Below, piece after piece: positions 26,545 through 34,658 of a stretch of DNA of 64,000 bases. The position numbers were made by a program, and so were the translations under genes. Position 1 is the stretch's first letter. Each line of letters begins with the position of its first letter. The notes under the pieces were generated by a model. The model saw nothing but the letters and a program-made list of their open reading frames with translations. It was not told where the DNA came from and searched no databases. The stretch lies in the NCBI RefSeq assembly GCF_900100005.1, contig NZ_FNEB01000005.1:62001-126000 (forward strand), written 5' to 3'. The DNA is from Lutimaribacter saemankumensis. Lineage in GTDB: Bacteria; Pseudomonadota; Alphaproteobacteria; Rhodobacterales; Rhodobacteraceae.

Positions 26545-28008
26545 TCAGATCCCTGCCGGAATATTCATCGGATCGCGCTTGATCATCTTGGGCGCGGTCA
26601 ATTCCTTCCATTTCGACAGCGCGGTATGCGCCGAGGGGAAGGCCGGGCGCGGTACGAAACGGCCACGTCCGGGGTTGGGCTGGCTGTTCTGGCCCCAGGC
26701 CCAGATCACCTCGCCGCGGCTGATGGTGTAGCGCGCCTGCGCCTTGACTTCGAACCCTTCGAACACGTTGTAATCGAGGATCGAATGGTGGTTCGACGCG
26801 CTGATCGTCTTGGTGATCTTGGGATCCCAGACCACGATATCGGCATCTGCGCCTTCGACGATCGCACCCTTCTTGGGATAGATGTTGAGGATCTTGGCCA
26901 CGTTCGTCGATGTGGCGGCGACGAATTCGTTGGGCGTCAGGCGGCCGGTTTCGACCCCTTCGGTCCACAACACCGCCAGCCGTTCCTCCAAACCGTTCGA
27001 GCCGTTGGGAATGATGCGGAAATCATCGACGCCACGGCGCTTCTGTTCGGTGCTGAAGGCCGCGTGGTCGGTTGCCACGACCTGCAGAGACCCCGACTGC
27101 AAACCCGCCCAGAGACTGGCCTGGTGTTCCTTATTGCGGAAGGGCGGCGACATCACGCGGCGCGCGGCGTGATCCCAGTCCTTGTTGAAATATTCGCTTT
27201 CATCCAGCGTCAGGAACTGGATCAGCGGCTCGCCATAGACGCGCATGCCCTTTTGCCGCGCCCGGCGGATTGCCTCGTGCGCCTGTTCGCAGCTGACATG
27301 CACGACATAGAGCGGCACGCCCGCCGCATCGGCGATGGTAATCGCGCGGTTCGCGGCCTCGCCTTCCAGTTCGGGCGGGCGGGAATACGCATGGCCCTCG
27401 GGGCCGGTGATGCCCTGGTTAAAGTACTTTTCCTGCAGCTCGGCCACGAGATCGCCGTTCTCGGCATGCACCATCGGCAGCGCGCCCAGTTCAGCGCAGC
27501 GCTTGAACGACGCGAACATCTCGTCATCCTCGATCATCAGCGCGCCCTTGTAGGCCATGAAATGCTTGAACGAGTTCACGCCCGCATCGACGGCGTCCTT
27601 CATTTCGTTGAACACCTGCTCGTTCCAGCCGGTGATCGCCATGTGATAGCCGATATCGGCGCAGATCTGCGGGGCCGATTTGCGGTGCCATTCCCCGATC
27701 GCGTTCTTGATCGAACCGTCCTCGCCCGGCAGGCAGAAATCCACGATCATCGTGGTGCCGCCACAGGCTGCGGCCCATGTGCCGGTTTCGAATGTTTCGG
27801 CCGCCGTGGTGCCCATGAAGGGCATTTCGAGATGCGTATGCGGGTCGATTCCGCCGGGGATCACATAGGCGCCTTCGGCATCGATATATTCGTCGCCCTT
27901 CAGATCCTCGCCAATCTGCTTGATCGTTTCGTCCTCGATCAGGACGTCGGCCTTCCATGTGCGGTCTGCCGTGCAGACGGTGCCGCCCTTGATGACTTTG
28001 GTTCCCAT
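26545..28008 (-). CDS. hydA: Dihydropyrimidinase (hydantoinase), PydB type
   Basis: 487 residues, the usual dihydropyrimidinase length. The binuclear zinc site is visible: His57 and His59 in DPHTHLEMPFMG, the carboxylated Lys154 in FMAYKG, His in VHAENGD and VHVSCEQ, and the Asp in ATDHAAF. It opens dihydrouracil or dihydrothymine to N-carbamoyl-beta-amino acids, step two of reductive pyrimidine degradation. It lies between the ABC genes and the carbamoyl hydrolase, all on the minus strand. The 200-bp gap upstream (28009-28212) shows no gene and no clear operator. Confidence 0.95.
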   Translation of the reverse strand: MGTKVIKGGTVCTADRTWKADVLIEDETIKQIGEDLKGDEYIDAEGAYVIPGGIDPHTHLEMPFMGTTAAETFETGTWAAACGGTTMIVDFCLPGEDGSIKNAIGEWHRKSAPQICADIGYHMAITGWNEQVFNEMKDAVDAGVNSFKHFMAYKGALMIEDDEMFASFKRCAELGALPMVHAENGDLVAELQEKYFNQGITGPEGHAYSRPPELEGEAANRAITIADAAGVPLYVVHVSCEQAHEAIRRARQKGMRVYGEPLIQFLTLDESEYFNKDWDHAARRVMSPPFRNKEHQASLWAGLQSGSLQVVATDHAAFSTEQKRRGVDDFRIIPNGSNGLEERLAVLWTEGVETGRLTPNEFVAATSTNVAKILNIYPKKGAIVEGADADIVVWDPKITKTISASNHHSILDYNVFEGFEVKAQARYTISRGEVIWAWGQNSQPNPGRGRFVPRPAFPSAHTALSKWKELTAPKMIKRDPMNIPAGI

Positions 28009-28212
28009 CGTTCAAGTCTCCCCTTATTCGGGCATGCCGGTCGCACGCCTTGTCAGCTTGGGGAACGGCAAGTGCCGGCTGTCAACAGACCAACCCGCAC
28101 CGTGTTCCCCCAAACTCGTCAGGCAGCTTCCCCCGGTGTTCAAGGCCGGGTCGCCGCCCATTGTTACACGATCCGCCGGCCCTGCGGGAGGGTCCGGCGA
28201 CGCAGGCAAGGA

Positions 28213-29463
28213 TCACTCGACGATCCCCGCTGTTTCCACGACGGCATGGAACAGCACATCCGCGCCGGCCGTGGCCCATTCCCTGGAAATTTCTTCCGCC
28301 TCATTATGGCTCAGCCCGTCGACACAGGGGCACATGACCATCGCGGTCGGCGCCACCTGGTTGATCCAGCAGGCATCATGCCCGGCACCCGAGATGATGT
28401 TCTGGTGGGAATAACCCAGACGTTCGGCCGCATCGCGGATTGCCTGAACGCAATCCTTGTCGAACTCGACCGGATCAAACCCGCCGACCTTTTCGAACTC
28501 GACCTGCAGGCCCATGTCGTCGGCGATTTTCTGGCCTTCCTCGCGCAGGCGCTTTTCCATGTCCTCGATCACCGACAGGTCGGGGCTGCGGAAATCGACG
28601 GTGAACACCACCTTGCCCGGGATCACGTTGCGCGAGTTGGGGAAAACGTCGATATGACCCGCGGCCCCCACGGCGTGAGGCGCGTGCGACCACGCGATTT
28701 CGTCCACCTTTTCCAGGATGCGCGCCATGCCCAGGCCCGCGTTCCGGCGCAAGGGCATCGGCGTCGAGCCGGTATGCGCGTCCTTGCCGGTCACCGTGAC
28801 CTGCGTCCAGCTAAGGCCCTGGCCATGGGTCACGACGCCGATATCCTTACCTTCGGCTTCGAGGATCGGGCCCTGTTCGATGTGAAGTTCGAAAAAGGCG
28901 TGCATCTTGCGCGCGCCGACGGGTTCTTCGCCTTGCCAGCCGATCCGCTTCAATTCGTCCCCGAATGTCTTGCCGGCGGCGTCAACGCGGGACTTGGCCC
29001 AGTCTTCGGTATGAATGCCAGCAAACACCCCCGAGGACAGCATGGCAGGAGCAAAGCGCGTGCCTTCCTCGTTCGTCCAGTTCGTCACGACGATGGGGTG
29101 CTTCGTCTTGATGCCCAAATCGTTCAGTGTGCGCACGATTTCCAGCCCGCCGAGCACCCCCAGAACACCATCGTACTTGCCGCCGGTGGGCTGCGTGTCC
29201 AGATGGCTGCCGACATAGACCGGCAAGGCATCGGGATCGGTGCCGGGGCGCATCGCAAACATGTTGCCCATACTGTCGAGCCCCATTTCGCATCCCGCGT
29301 CTTCGCACCATTTCTGGAACAGCGCGCGGCCTTCGGCATCTTCGTCGGTCAGGGTCTGGCGGTTGTTGCCGCCCGCGACACCCGGCCCGATCTTGGCCAT
29401 CTCCATCAGGCTGTCCCACAAACGGTCGCCATTGATCCTCAGATTTTCGCCCGGTGCCGGCAT
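28213..29463 (-). CDS. Zn-dependent N-carbamoyl-beta-alanine hydrolase (beta-ureidopropionase), PydC type
   Basis: 416 residues of the M20/allantoate amidohydrolase family. Metal ligands: His and Asp in GSHLDTQPTGGKYDG, Glu in TNEEGTRFAP, His in FELHIEQGP, and a late His in VDGLSHNEAEE. Family members act on N-carbamoyl amino acids, ureidopropionate or allantoate; beside dihydropyrimidinase and dihydropyrimidine dehydrogenase the ureidopropionase role is most likely (step three, releasing beta-alanine, CO2 and ammonia). ATG at 29463 has an AGGGGGA ribosome site. It is divergent from rutR. Confidence 0.92.
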   Translation of the reverse strand: MPAPGENLRINGDRLWDSLMEMAKIGPGVAGGNNRQTLTDEDAEGRALFQKWCEDAGCEMGLDSMGNMFAMRPGTDPDALPVYVGSHLDTQPTGGKYDGVLGVLGGLEIVRTLNDLGIKTKHPIVVTNWTNEEGTRFAPAMLSSGVFAGIHTEDWAKSRVDAAGKTFGDELKRIGWQGEEPVGARKMHAFFELHIEQGPILEAEGKDIGVVTHGQGLSWTQVTVTGKDAHTGSTPMPLRRNAGLGMARILEKVDEIAWSHAPHAVGAAGHIDVFPNSRNVIPGKVVFTVDFRSPDLSVIEDMEKRLREEGQKIADDMGLQVEFEKVGGFDPVEFDKDCVQAIRDAAERLGYSHQNIISGAGHDACWINQVAPTAMVMCPCVDGLSHNEAEEISREWATAGADVLFHAVVETAGIVE

Positions 29464-29503
29464 CGCATCCCCCTGTATCCCCGGCGGCTTGGCTTGCCGC
29501 TTT

Positions 29504-29519
29504 TTTACCATTTGGTAAA
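29504..29519. promoter_or_regulatory. Candidate RutR-type operator between pydC and rutR
   Basis: TTTACCATTTGGTAAA is a perfect 16-bp palindrome. The E. coli RutR consensus is TTGACCAnnTGGTCAA, matching here at all positions but the symmetric third/fourth pair. It lies in the 136-bp divergent gap, downstream of a possible minus-strand TTGACA box (29546-29551), well placed for repression of pydC and autoregulation. Confidence 0.7.
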
Positions 29520-29599
29520 GTCACGATTGCCAAAGGCCCCGGTGGTGTCAAGATTCGTCTTGGCGGAGGCGCGCCCAGCGGGCTATCCCCCCGTGCAAC

Positions 29600-30247
29600 A
29601 TGATGAAAGATGCAGCAGCGATGGACCAGCCCACCAAGAAAAAGCCCAGCCGCATCCAGCAGAAGAACCGCAAGCGCATTCTTGAGGCGGCGCTCGATGT
29701 TTTTTCGCAGCATGGATACCGTGGCGCGACCCTGGACCAGATCGCCGAGGCGGCCGGGCTGTCCAAGCCCAATATCCTTTACTATTTCAGCGGCAAGGAA
29801 GAGATCCACGTCACCCTGCTGAACCGGTTGATGGAAACCTGGCTCGATCCGTTGGCCGAGATGGACCCGGATGGCGACCCGCTGGAAGAACTGTTGGCCT
29901 ATGTCCGCCGCAAACTGCAGATGAGCCGCGATTTTCCGCGCGAAAGCCGTCTGTTCGCGAACGAAATACTTCAGGGCGCACCACGCATGGCCCCGCACCT
30001 GCAAAGCGGTCTGAAACCGCTGTTCGACGAAAAATGCACCTTGATACGCATGTGGATGGATCAGGGACGCCTTGCGCCGGTCGATCCGGGGCACCTGATC
30101 GTGTCGATCTGGGCCACGACCCAGCATTACGCCGATTTCGACGCACAGCTTGGCGTACTCATGCCCCCGGGCGCGCCGGGGGCAGAGAGTTTTCTGGACA
30201 CGCTCTATACGCGTCTGCTGTCCCCGCTTGCACAGGGAACGGCCTGA
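29600..30247 (+). CDS. rutR: TetR-family regulator of pyrimidine degradation, RutR type
   Basis: 215 residues. The TetR helix-turn-helix (about 22-68) reads ILEAALDVFSQHGYRGATLDQIAEAAGLSKPNILYYF across its span. The C-terminal half matches E. coli RutR closely from memory: SRDFPRESRLFANEILQGAP, then DEKCTLI, GRLAPVDPGHLI and WATTQHYADF. RutR binds uracil/thymine and releases DNA. It sits among pyrimidine genes and beside a RutR-like palindrome. ATGs at 29600, 29603 and 29621 are all possible starts. It shares a fused TGATCA stop with the convergent peroxidase. Confidence 0.93.
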   Translation: MMKDAAAMDQPTKKKPSRIQQKNRKRILEAALDVFSQHGYRGATLDQIAEAAGLSKPNILYYFSGKEEIHVTLLNRLMETWLDPLAEMDPDGDPLEELLAYVRRKLQMSRDFPRESRLFANEILQGAPRMAPHLQSGLKPLFDEKCTLIRMWMDQGRLAPVDPGHLIVSIWATTQHYADFDAQLGVLMPPGAPGAESFLDTLYTRLLSPLAQGTA

Positions 30248-31750
30248 TCAGGCAAACCCGATCCCATCGGCCTTGAGTCCGGCCAGTCGGATGATCGACG
30301 ACAGTTTCCAGTCCTTGTCGTCGCTGTTGTCTTCACCTGCATGCAACAGCGGGTCGTCATCCGGCCGCCAGCACGGATCGAGATTCAGCCAGCTGCACGG
30401 ATCGCCCTTGAGCAAGCCCGCAAAGACCGAACAGACGATCGTCGATCCAAGCCGCCCCAGCGTGTTGCCGCCATTGCCCTGCGCCTCGCGCAGCACGTAG
30501 TACCAAAGCGCGTCGGGCTCGTGCTCCTTGAGCGACAGGGGCTTGAGGCAGAATTTCCGCGCCATCGCCGTGCCTTTCGGCAACGCGAATGTGTGCCCAC
30601 GCTTGAGGTTGCGGAAAGCCAGCACATTGAGAGGGTCGCCAACCGGCCCTTCGTGAAGGAATGCCAGAGCATTGGCCAGCTTGGTGTCGATCTTGCGCGC
30701 CATCTGGGGGAACGGCTCGGGCCCGCCCATCGGCAGGAACCAATCCCACTGGATGCAGTTGCGGGGCTCCATCGGGCGGAAGCCGCGCAGGTCATCGCCC
30801 GTGCCTGCACCGGAATTGTCGAAGATCGGCGCGAACTGGCCAAAGCCGCGAACCGGAAAATTCGTCTGGTAGGCGTTCCGCACCATCGAATGGCCGAACC
30901 TGTAGGCAGCAACGGCGAACTCGACCGGCATGAAGGGCTGGTTCTTCCAGCTGTAAACATCCGATAGCCCGGCGACCCAGTGCTTGCGCTTGTCGCAGGT
31001 GGTTTCCAGTTGCAGTGCGCATTTCCAAACTTCATTCACGGTGACGCGCGGAATGAAATCCGTCCAGACCACCCACTGATAGAGCCAGCGCAACGTCTTG
31101 CGCGCGATTTCGAACACTTCGTCGTTGCTGGCATTCGGGTGCGCGGCGCGCGCGCGGTCGACAAGGGTGTTATGCGCCAGCAGGAACGCCAGTTGAAGCT
31201 GGCTTACCATGCTGTTTTCATCGTTGCGCATGTCTCCGATCAAGGCCCGGCCACGGAACCGTGGCAGATCCGGCAGATCGGGCTCCGAGTCAATCCGGCC
31301 GATCGCCAGTTTCACCGGATCGCCGTCATGGCCATAAAGATACGGCTGATCGCGCGGCCCCATCCCGTAGATATTGTCCAGATCCAGACGGGGCGTGCGG
31401 AAATTGAACAGCCCGTTTGGGTCGTTCTGCCGAACCAGCGACGACGCCGGATCGAATGTTATGTCGTGATCGACGAACTGACCGAAATAGGTGTAGCCGG
31501 CCGGGATGTTGGAACTGAATTCAGCCTCAAGATCGGCGACCACCGCCGGATCGGCCAGATCCCCGGGATTTTCACCGGGGCGTTCCAGCATGTGCTGGTT
31601 GGCGAAATCCAGCAGTTTGTCGTCTATTTCCTTGTCGCATTTTCCGGGCGCGACCCAAGGTTCGACTTCGGGACAAAGCCGCCCGAAGGGGCCGTGATAG
31701 AACTTGGATCGTGGCGCAAGAATTTCGAAATGGCTGCTGCCATGCGTCAT
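30248..31750 (-). CDS. Animal-type heme peroxidase family protein
   Basis: 500 residues of the peroxidase-cyclooxygenase superfamily. The distal haem site is GQFVDHDITFD with the catalytic His and the calcium-ligand Asp; the proximal ligand lies in AYRFGHSMVR. There is no signal peptide. Bacterial members have few assigned roles. It lies between rutR and the dihydropyrimidine dehydrogenase genes, with an AAGGAGA ribosome site before ATG 31750 and a strong terminator for the upstream operon only about 32 bp away, so it needs its own start signal or read-through. A link to pyrimidine breakdown is not obvious. Confidence 0.88.
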   Translation of the reverse strand: MTHGSSHFEILAPRSKFYHGPFGRLCPEVEPWVAPGKCDKEIDDKLLDFANQHMLERPGENPGDLADPAVVADLEAEFSSNIPAGYTYFGQFVDHDITFDPASSLVRQNDPNGLFNFRTPRLDLDNIYGMGPRDQPYLYGHDGDPVKLAIGRIDSEPDLPDLPRFRGRALIGDMRNDENSMVSQLQLAFLLAHNTLVDRARAAHPNASNDEVFEIARKTLRWLYQWVVWTDFIPRVTVNEVWKCALQLETTCDKRKHWVAGLSDVYSWKNQPFMPVEFAVAAYRFGHSMVRNAYQTNFPVRGFGQFAPIFDNSGAGTGDDLRGFRPMEPRNCIQWDWFLPMGGPEPFPQMARKIDTKLANALAFLHEGPVGDPLNVLAFRNLKRGHTFALPKGTAMARKFCLKPLSLKEHEPDALWYYVLREAQGNGGNTLGRLGSTIVCSVFAGLLKGDPCSWLNLDPCWRPDDDPLLHAGEDNSDDKDWKLSSIIRLAGLKADGIGFA

Positions 31751-31782
31751 GGGAAATCTCCTTGGTCATCAAATGGTTTTTC

Positions 31783-31815
31783 AAAAAAAGGGTGCGCTAA
31801 AAATCATGCGCACCC
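31783..31815 (-). terminator. Rho-independent terminator of the pydX-pydA operon
   Basis: On the minus strand GGGTGCGC (31790-31797) pairs with GCGCACCC (31808-31815) across a 10-base loop, followed by seven T residues (complement of 31783-31789). It lies 53 bp after the pydA stop and immediately before the peroxidase gene. Confidence 0.93.
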
Positions 31816-31867
31816 TGTTTCTACCATAGGATGTGATTCCCCGCAAATCGCGGATGGCAGTTTTCCG

Positions 31868-33172
31868 CTACTCTGCCGCGCAGGCACCCGGGTTGTTGGG
31901 ATGGGTCGTCCAGTTCGCGTATTCCTTTTCGACCACCTTGCCGGTACGCGGATCCACCTCGCCAGGCTGCATTTCGACCATCGTGATGCAATCTTCGACC
32001 GGGCAGACGTTGACGCACAGGTTGCAGGCCACGCATTCCTCGTCCTTGACCGTAAAGGTGCGGTCCTCGGACATCGCAATCGCCTGGTGGCTGGTATCTT
32101 CGCAGGCGGCATAGCAGCGCCCGCACTTGATACACGCGTCCTGATCGATATGCGCCTTGGTCACGTAGTTCAGGTTCAGGTGCTGCCAGTCCGACAGGTT
32201 CGGCACCGCGCGCCCGACAAGATCCTGTACCGAGGCGATACCCTTTTCATCCAGGTATTGCGACAGGCCCGAGATCATCTCCTGCACCACCTTGAACCCA
32301 TAGGTCATGGCCGCGGTGCAGACCTGCACGTTCCCCGCGCCGAGCGCCAGGAATTCGGCGGCATCCTTCCACGTCGTAACACCTCCAATTCCGCTGATCG
32401 GCAGTCCCTGCAACGATGGGGTGCGCGCGATTTCAGCAACCATGTTCAAGGCGATGGGTTTGACCGCCGGGCCGCAATACCCGCCATGGGCACCCTTGCC
32501 GTCGATGGTGGGCTCGGGCGCAAACAGGTCCAGGTCGACCGAGGTGATCGAGTTGATCGTGTTGATCAGGCTGACCGCATCCGCTCCGCCATCCTTGGCG
32601 GCCTGGGCGGGTTTCTTGATATCGGTAATGTTCGGCGTCAGCTTGACGATGACCGGCAGGTCGGAATGCTGCTTGCACCATTCGGTGACCTGCTGAACAT
32701 ATTCCGGCACCTGGCCGACCGCACTGCCCATGCCGCGTTCGCTCATGCCGTGGGGACAACCGAAGTTCAGTTCGACACCGTCGCATCCCGTCGCCTCGAC
32801 CCGGGCAAGGATGGATTTCCAGGCGTCTTCGTTGACGGGCACCATCAGGCTGACGACAACGGCACGGTCAGGGTAATCCTTTTTCACGCGGGTGATCTCA
32901 TCGAGGTTCACCTGCAGGGGCCGGTCGGTGATCAGTTCGATATTGTTCAGGCCCAGAAGGCGACGATCCGCCCCCCATATCGCGCCATAGCGGGGGCCGT
33001 TGACGTTGACGATGGGCGGGCCGTCCTCGCCCAGTGTTTTCCACACCACGCCGCCCCATCCGGCCTCGAATGCGCGGCGCACGTTGTATTCCTTGTCCGT
33101 CGGCGGGGCCGAGGCCAGCCAGAACGGGTTGGGGGATTTGATCCCGGCGAATTCGGTCGTCAGATCGGCCAT
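31868..33172 (-). CDS. preA: NAD-dependent dihydropyrimidine dehydrogenase, subunit PreA/PydA
   Basis: 434 residues. An FMN-binding dihydroorotate dehydrogenase-like barrel (1-330) has NPFWLASAPPTDKEYN and the catalytic-loop region NFGCPHGMSERGMGSA. The C-terminal ~90 residues hold two [4Fe-4S] motifs, CIKCGRCYAAC and CVACNLCVNVCPV. It reduces uracil/thymine to the 5,6-dihydro form with electrons from PreT. It starts three bases after the preT stop, as in other preTA operons. Confidence 0.96.
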   Translation of the reverse strand: MADLTTEFAGIKSPNPFWLASAPPTDKEYNVRRAFEAGWGGVVWKTLGEDGPPIVNVNGPRYGAIWGADRRLLGLNNIELITDRPLQVNLDEITRVKKDYPDRAVVVSLMVPVNEDAWKSILARVEATGCDGVELNFGCPHGMSERGMGSAVGQVPEYVQQVTEWCKQHSDLPVIVKLTPNITDIKKPAQAAKDGGADAVSLINTINSITSVDLDLFAPEPTIDGKGAHGGYCGPAVKPIALNMVAEIARTPSLQGLPISGIGGVTTWKDAAEFLALGAGNVQVCTAAMTYGFKVVQEMISGLSQYLDEKGIASVQDLVGRAVPNLSDWQHLNLNYVTKAHIDQDACIKCGRCYAACEDTSHQAIAMSEDRTFTVKDEECVACNLCVNVCPVEDCITMVEMQPGEVDPRTGKVVEKEYANWTTHPNNPGACAAE

Positions 33173-33175
33173 GGC

Positions 33176-34504
33176 TCAGCCCTCCGCCGTCAGTGTTGCG
33201 TGGATGTCTTCGGCGGCATCGCGGCCTTCGGCCACTGCCGTCACGGTCAGGTCGTCGCCGCCGCTGGCGCAATCGCCCCCGGCCCAGACGCCCGCGATGC
33301 TGGTGCGTCCGGCTCCGCTGACCTTGATCTTGCGGCCTTCCAGTGCAGGCAGGCCGTCGCCCGAAAGCGTCTGCCCGATTGCCTTGAACACCTGGTCGGC
33401 AGCCAGACGGAAGGTCTGGCCCGTCGGTTTCAGGTCGTCGTCGGTGTATTCGAATTCGATCTCGCGCACGGCGCCGTTGCCACGCACGGCAACAGGCGTC
33501 GCGTTGGTGATGATCCGCACACCCTTGGACGCCGCAAGATCCTGTTCGAACTTGCTGGCGTTCATCCGGTCACGTCCCCGGCGATAGACGAGGCTGACAT
33601 TGAGCGCCCCCAGCAGCTTGGCCTGCACGGCGGCATCGACTGCCGTCATGCCACCCCCGATGACGACCACGTCACGCCCGACGGGCAGCCTGGACAGGTC
33701 CGAGGCCTGCCGCAGATCGGCAATGAAATCGACGGCATCCAGAACGCCTGCCTTGTCCTCGCCCGGAGCGTTCAGCGCGTTCACGCCGCCCAGGCCGACA
33801 CCAAGGAACACCGCATCGTAGTCGGCCTTGAGCCCATCAAGAGTGATGTCCCGGCCCAGCGCCTTTCCGTTCTCGACGGTGATGCCCCCGATCTTCAGCA
33901 GCCAATCGACCTCGGCCTGCGCGAAACCGCCCGGCGTCTTGTAGGCTGCGATGCCGTATTCGTTCAGCCCGCCGGCTTTTGGCCGCGCATCGAAGATCAC
34001 CACGTCGTGCCCCTTCATCGCCAGCCGGTGCGCACAGGCCATGCCCGCCGGTCCGGCCCCGACCACGGCAATACGCCGCCCTGTCGAGGCCGCCCGGGAG
34101 AAAGGATGCACGCCCTGTTCCATAAGCGTGTCGGTGGCATATCTCTGCAACTCGCCGATCTTGACCGGTTTGCCCTCGGCCACTTCGCGCACGCAGGCCT
34201 GTTCGCACAGCGTTTCCGTCGGGCAGACGCGGGCGCACATGCCGCCAAGAATATTCTGCTGGAAAATCGTCCGTGCCGCGGCCTCGGGCGTGCCCGTCGC
34301 GATCTGCCGGATGAACAGCGGTATGTCGATATCTGTCGGACAAGCCGTGATGCAGGGCGCATCATGGCAGAAATAGCACCGATCCGCCGCAACCAGCGCC
34401 TCGTGATCGTCCAGCCTCGGGTGCAGATCGGTAAATTGTTCGGCGTAGTCGGCAGGGTCCAGACGCCCCGCGACAATACCGGGAGTCAGCGCATTCGCGG
34501 TCAT
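33176..34504 (-). CDS. preT: NAD-dependent dihydropyrimidine dehydrogenase, subunit PreT/PydX
   Basis: 442 residues, GltD-like. The N-terminal part carries cysteines for [4Fe-4S] clusters (CYFCHDAPCITACPTDI and CARVCPTETLCEQACV), then the FAD-binding VVGAGPAGMACAHRLA, and the NAD-binding VVIGGGMTAVDAAV. It feeds NADH electrons to PreA. ATG at 34504 has a GGAGAGAATG context. A predicted promoter with a RutR-like operator lies 50-85 bp upstream. Confidence 0.95.
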   Translation of the reverse strand: MTANALTPGIVAGRLDPADYAEQFTDLHPRLDDHEALVAADRCYFCHDAPCITACPTDIDIPLFIRQIATGTPEAAARTIFQQNILGGMCARVCPTETLCEQACVREVAEGKPVKIGELQRYATDTLMEQGVHPFSRAASTGRRIAVVGAGPAGMACAHRLAMKGHDVVIFDARPKAGGLNEYGIAAYKTPGGFAQAEVDWLLKIGGITVENGKALGRDITLDGLKADYDAVFLGVGLGGVNALNAPGEDKAGVLDAVDFIADLRQASDLSRLPVGRDVVVIGGGMTAVDAAVQAKLLGALNVSLVYRRGRDRMNASKFEQDLAASKGVRIITNATPVAVRGNGAVREIEFEYTDDDLKPTGQTFRLAADQVFKAIGQTLSGDGLPALEGRKIKVSGAGRTSIAGVWAGGDCASGGDDLTVTAVAEGRDAAEDIHATLTAEG

Positions 34505-34551
34505 CCCATTCTCTCCTGTTGGTGCCTTTTCGGTGCCTGTTGTTGAGAATC

Positions 34552-34579
34552 AGTATTCCACGATTCGATTTTTTATCAA
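34552..34579 (-). promoter_or_regulatory. Predicted sigma-70-type promoter of preT-preA
   Basis: On the minus strand TTGATA (34574-34579) and AATACT (34552-34557) are separated by 16 bp, five and four matches to the TTGACA/TATAAT consensus. The -35 box lies inside the RutR-like operator, so a bound repressor would exclude RNA polymerase. Confidence 0.5.
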
Positions 34580-34587
34580 TCGGTAAA
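34572..34587. promoter_or_regulatory. Second candidate RutR-type operator, overlapping the preT promoter
   Basis: TTTATCAATCGGTAAA matches the palindrome at 29504-29519 (TTTACCATTTGGTAAA) at most positions: same outer TTTA/TAAA and central CA-nn-xGG layout. A tight palindrome CGGTAAA-A-TTTACCG (34581-34595) overlaps it and may shift the true centre. Confidence 0.55.
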
Positions 34588-34658
34588 ATTTACCGAATGG
34601 ACAAAGATCGTCTGCGCCCGGACGGACGCTCAAGATTTGGGCAAACGCAGGGGCGGGG

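Noticed and set aside
25921-29685. A 1254-residue plus-strand frame opposite the ABC ATPase, dihydropyrimidinase and carbamoyl hydrolase genes.
   Set aside because: It runs through several well-supported minus-strand genes and their gaps and has no family motif; it is an antisense shadow.
30980-34546. A 1188-residue plus-strand frame opposite the peroxidase and preA/preT.
   Set aside because: Same antisense codon-bias artefact; the minus-strand genes carry intact catalytic and cluster motifs.
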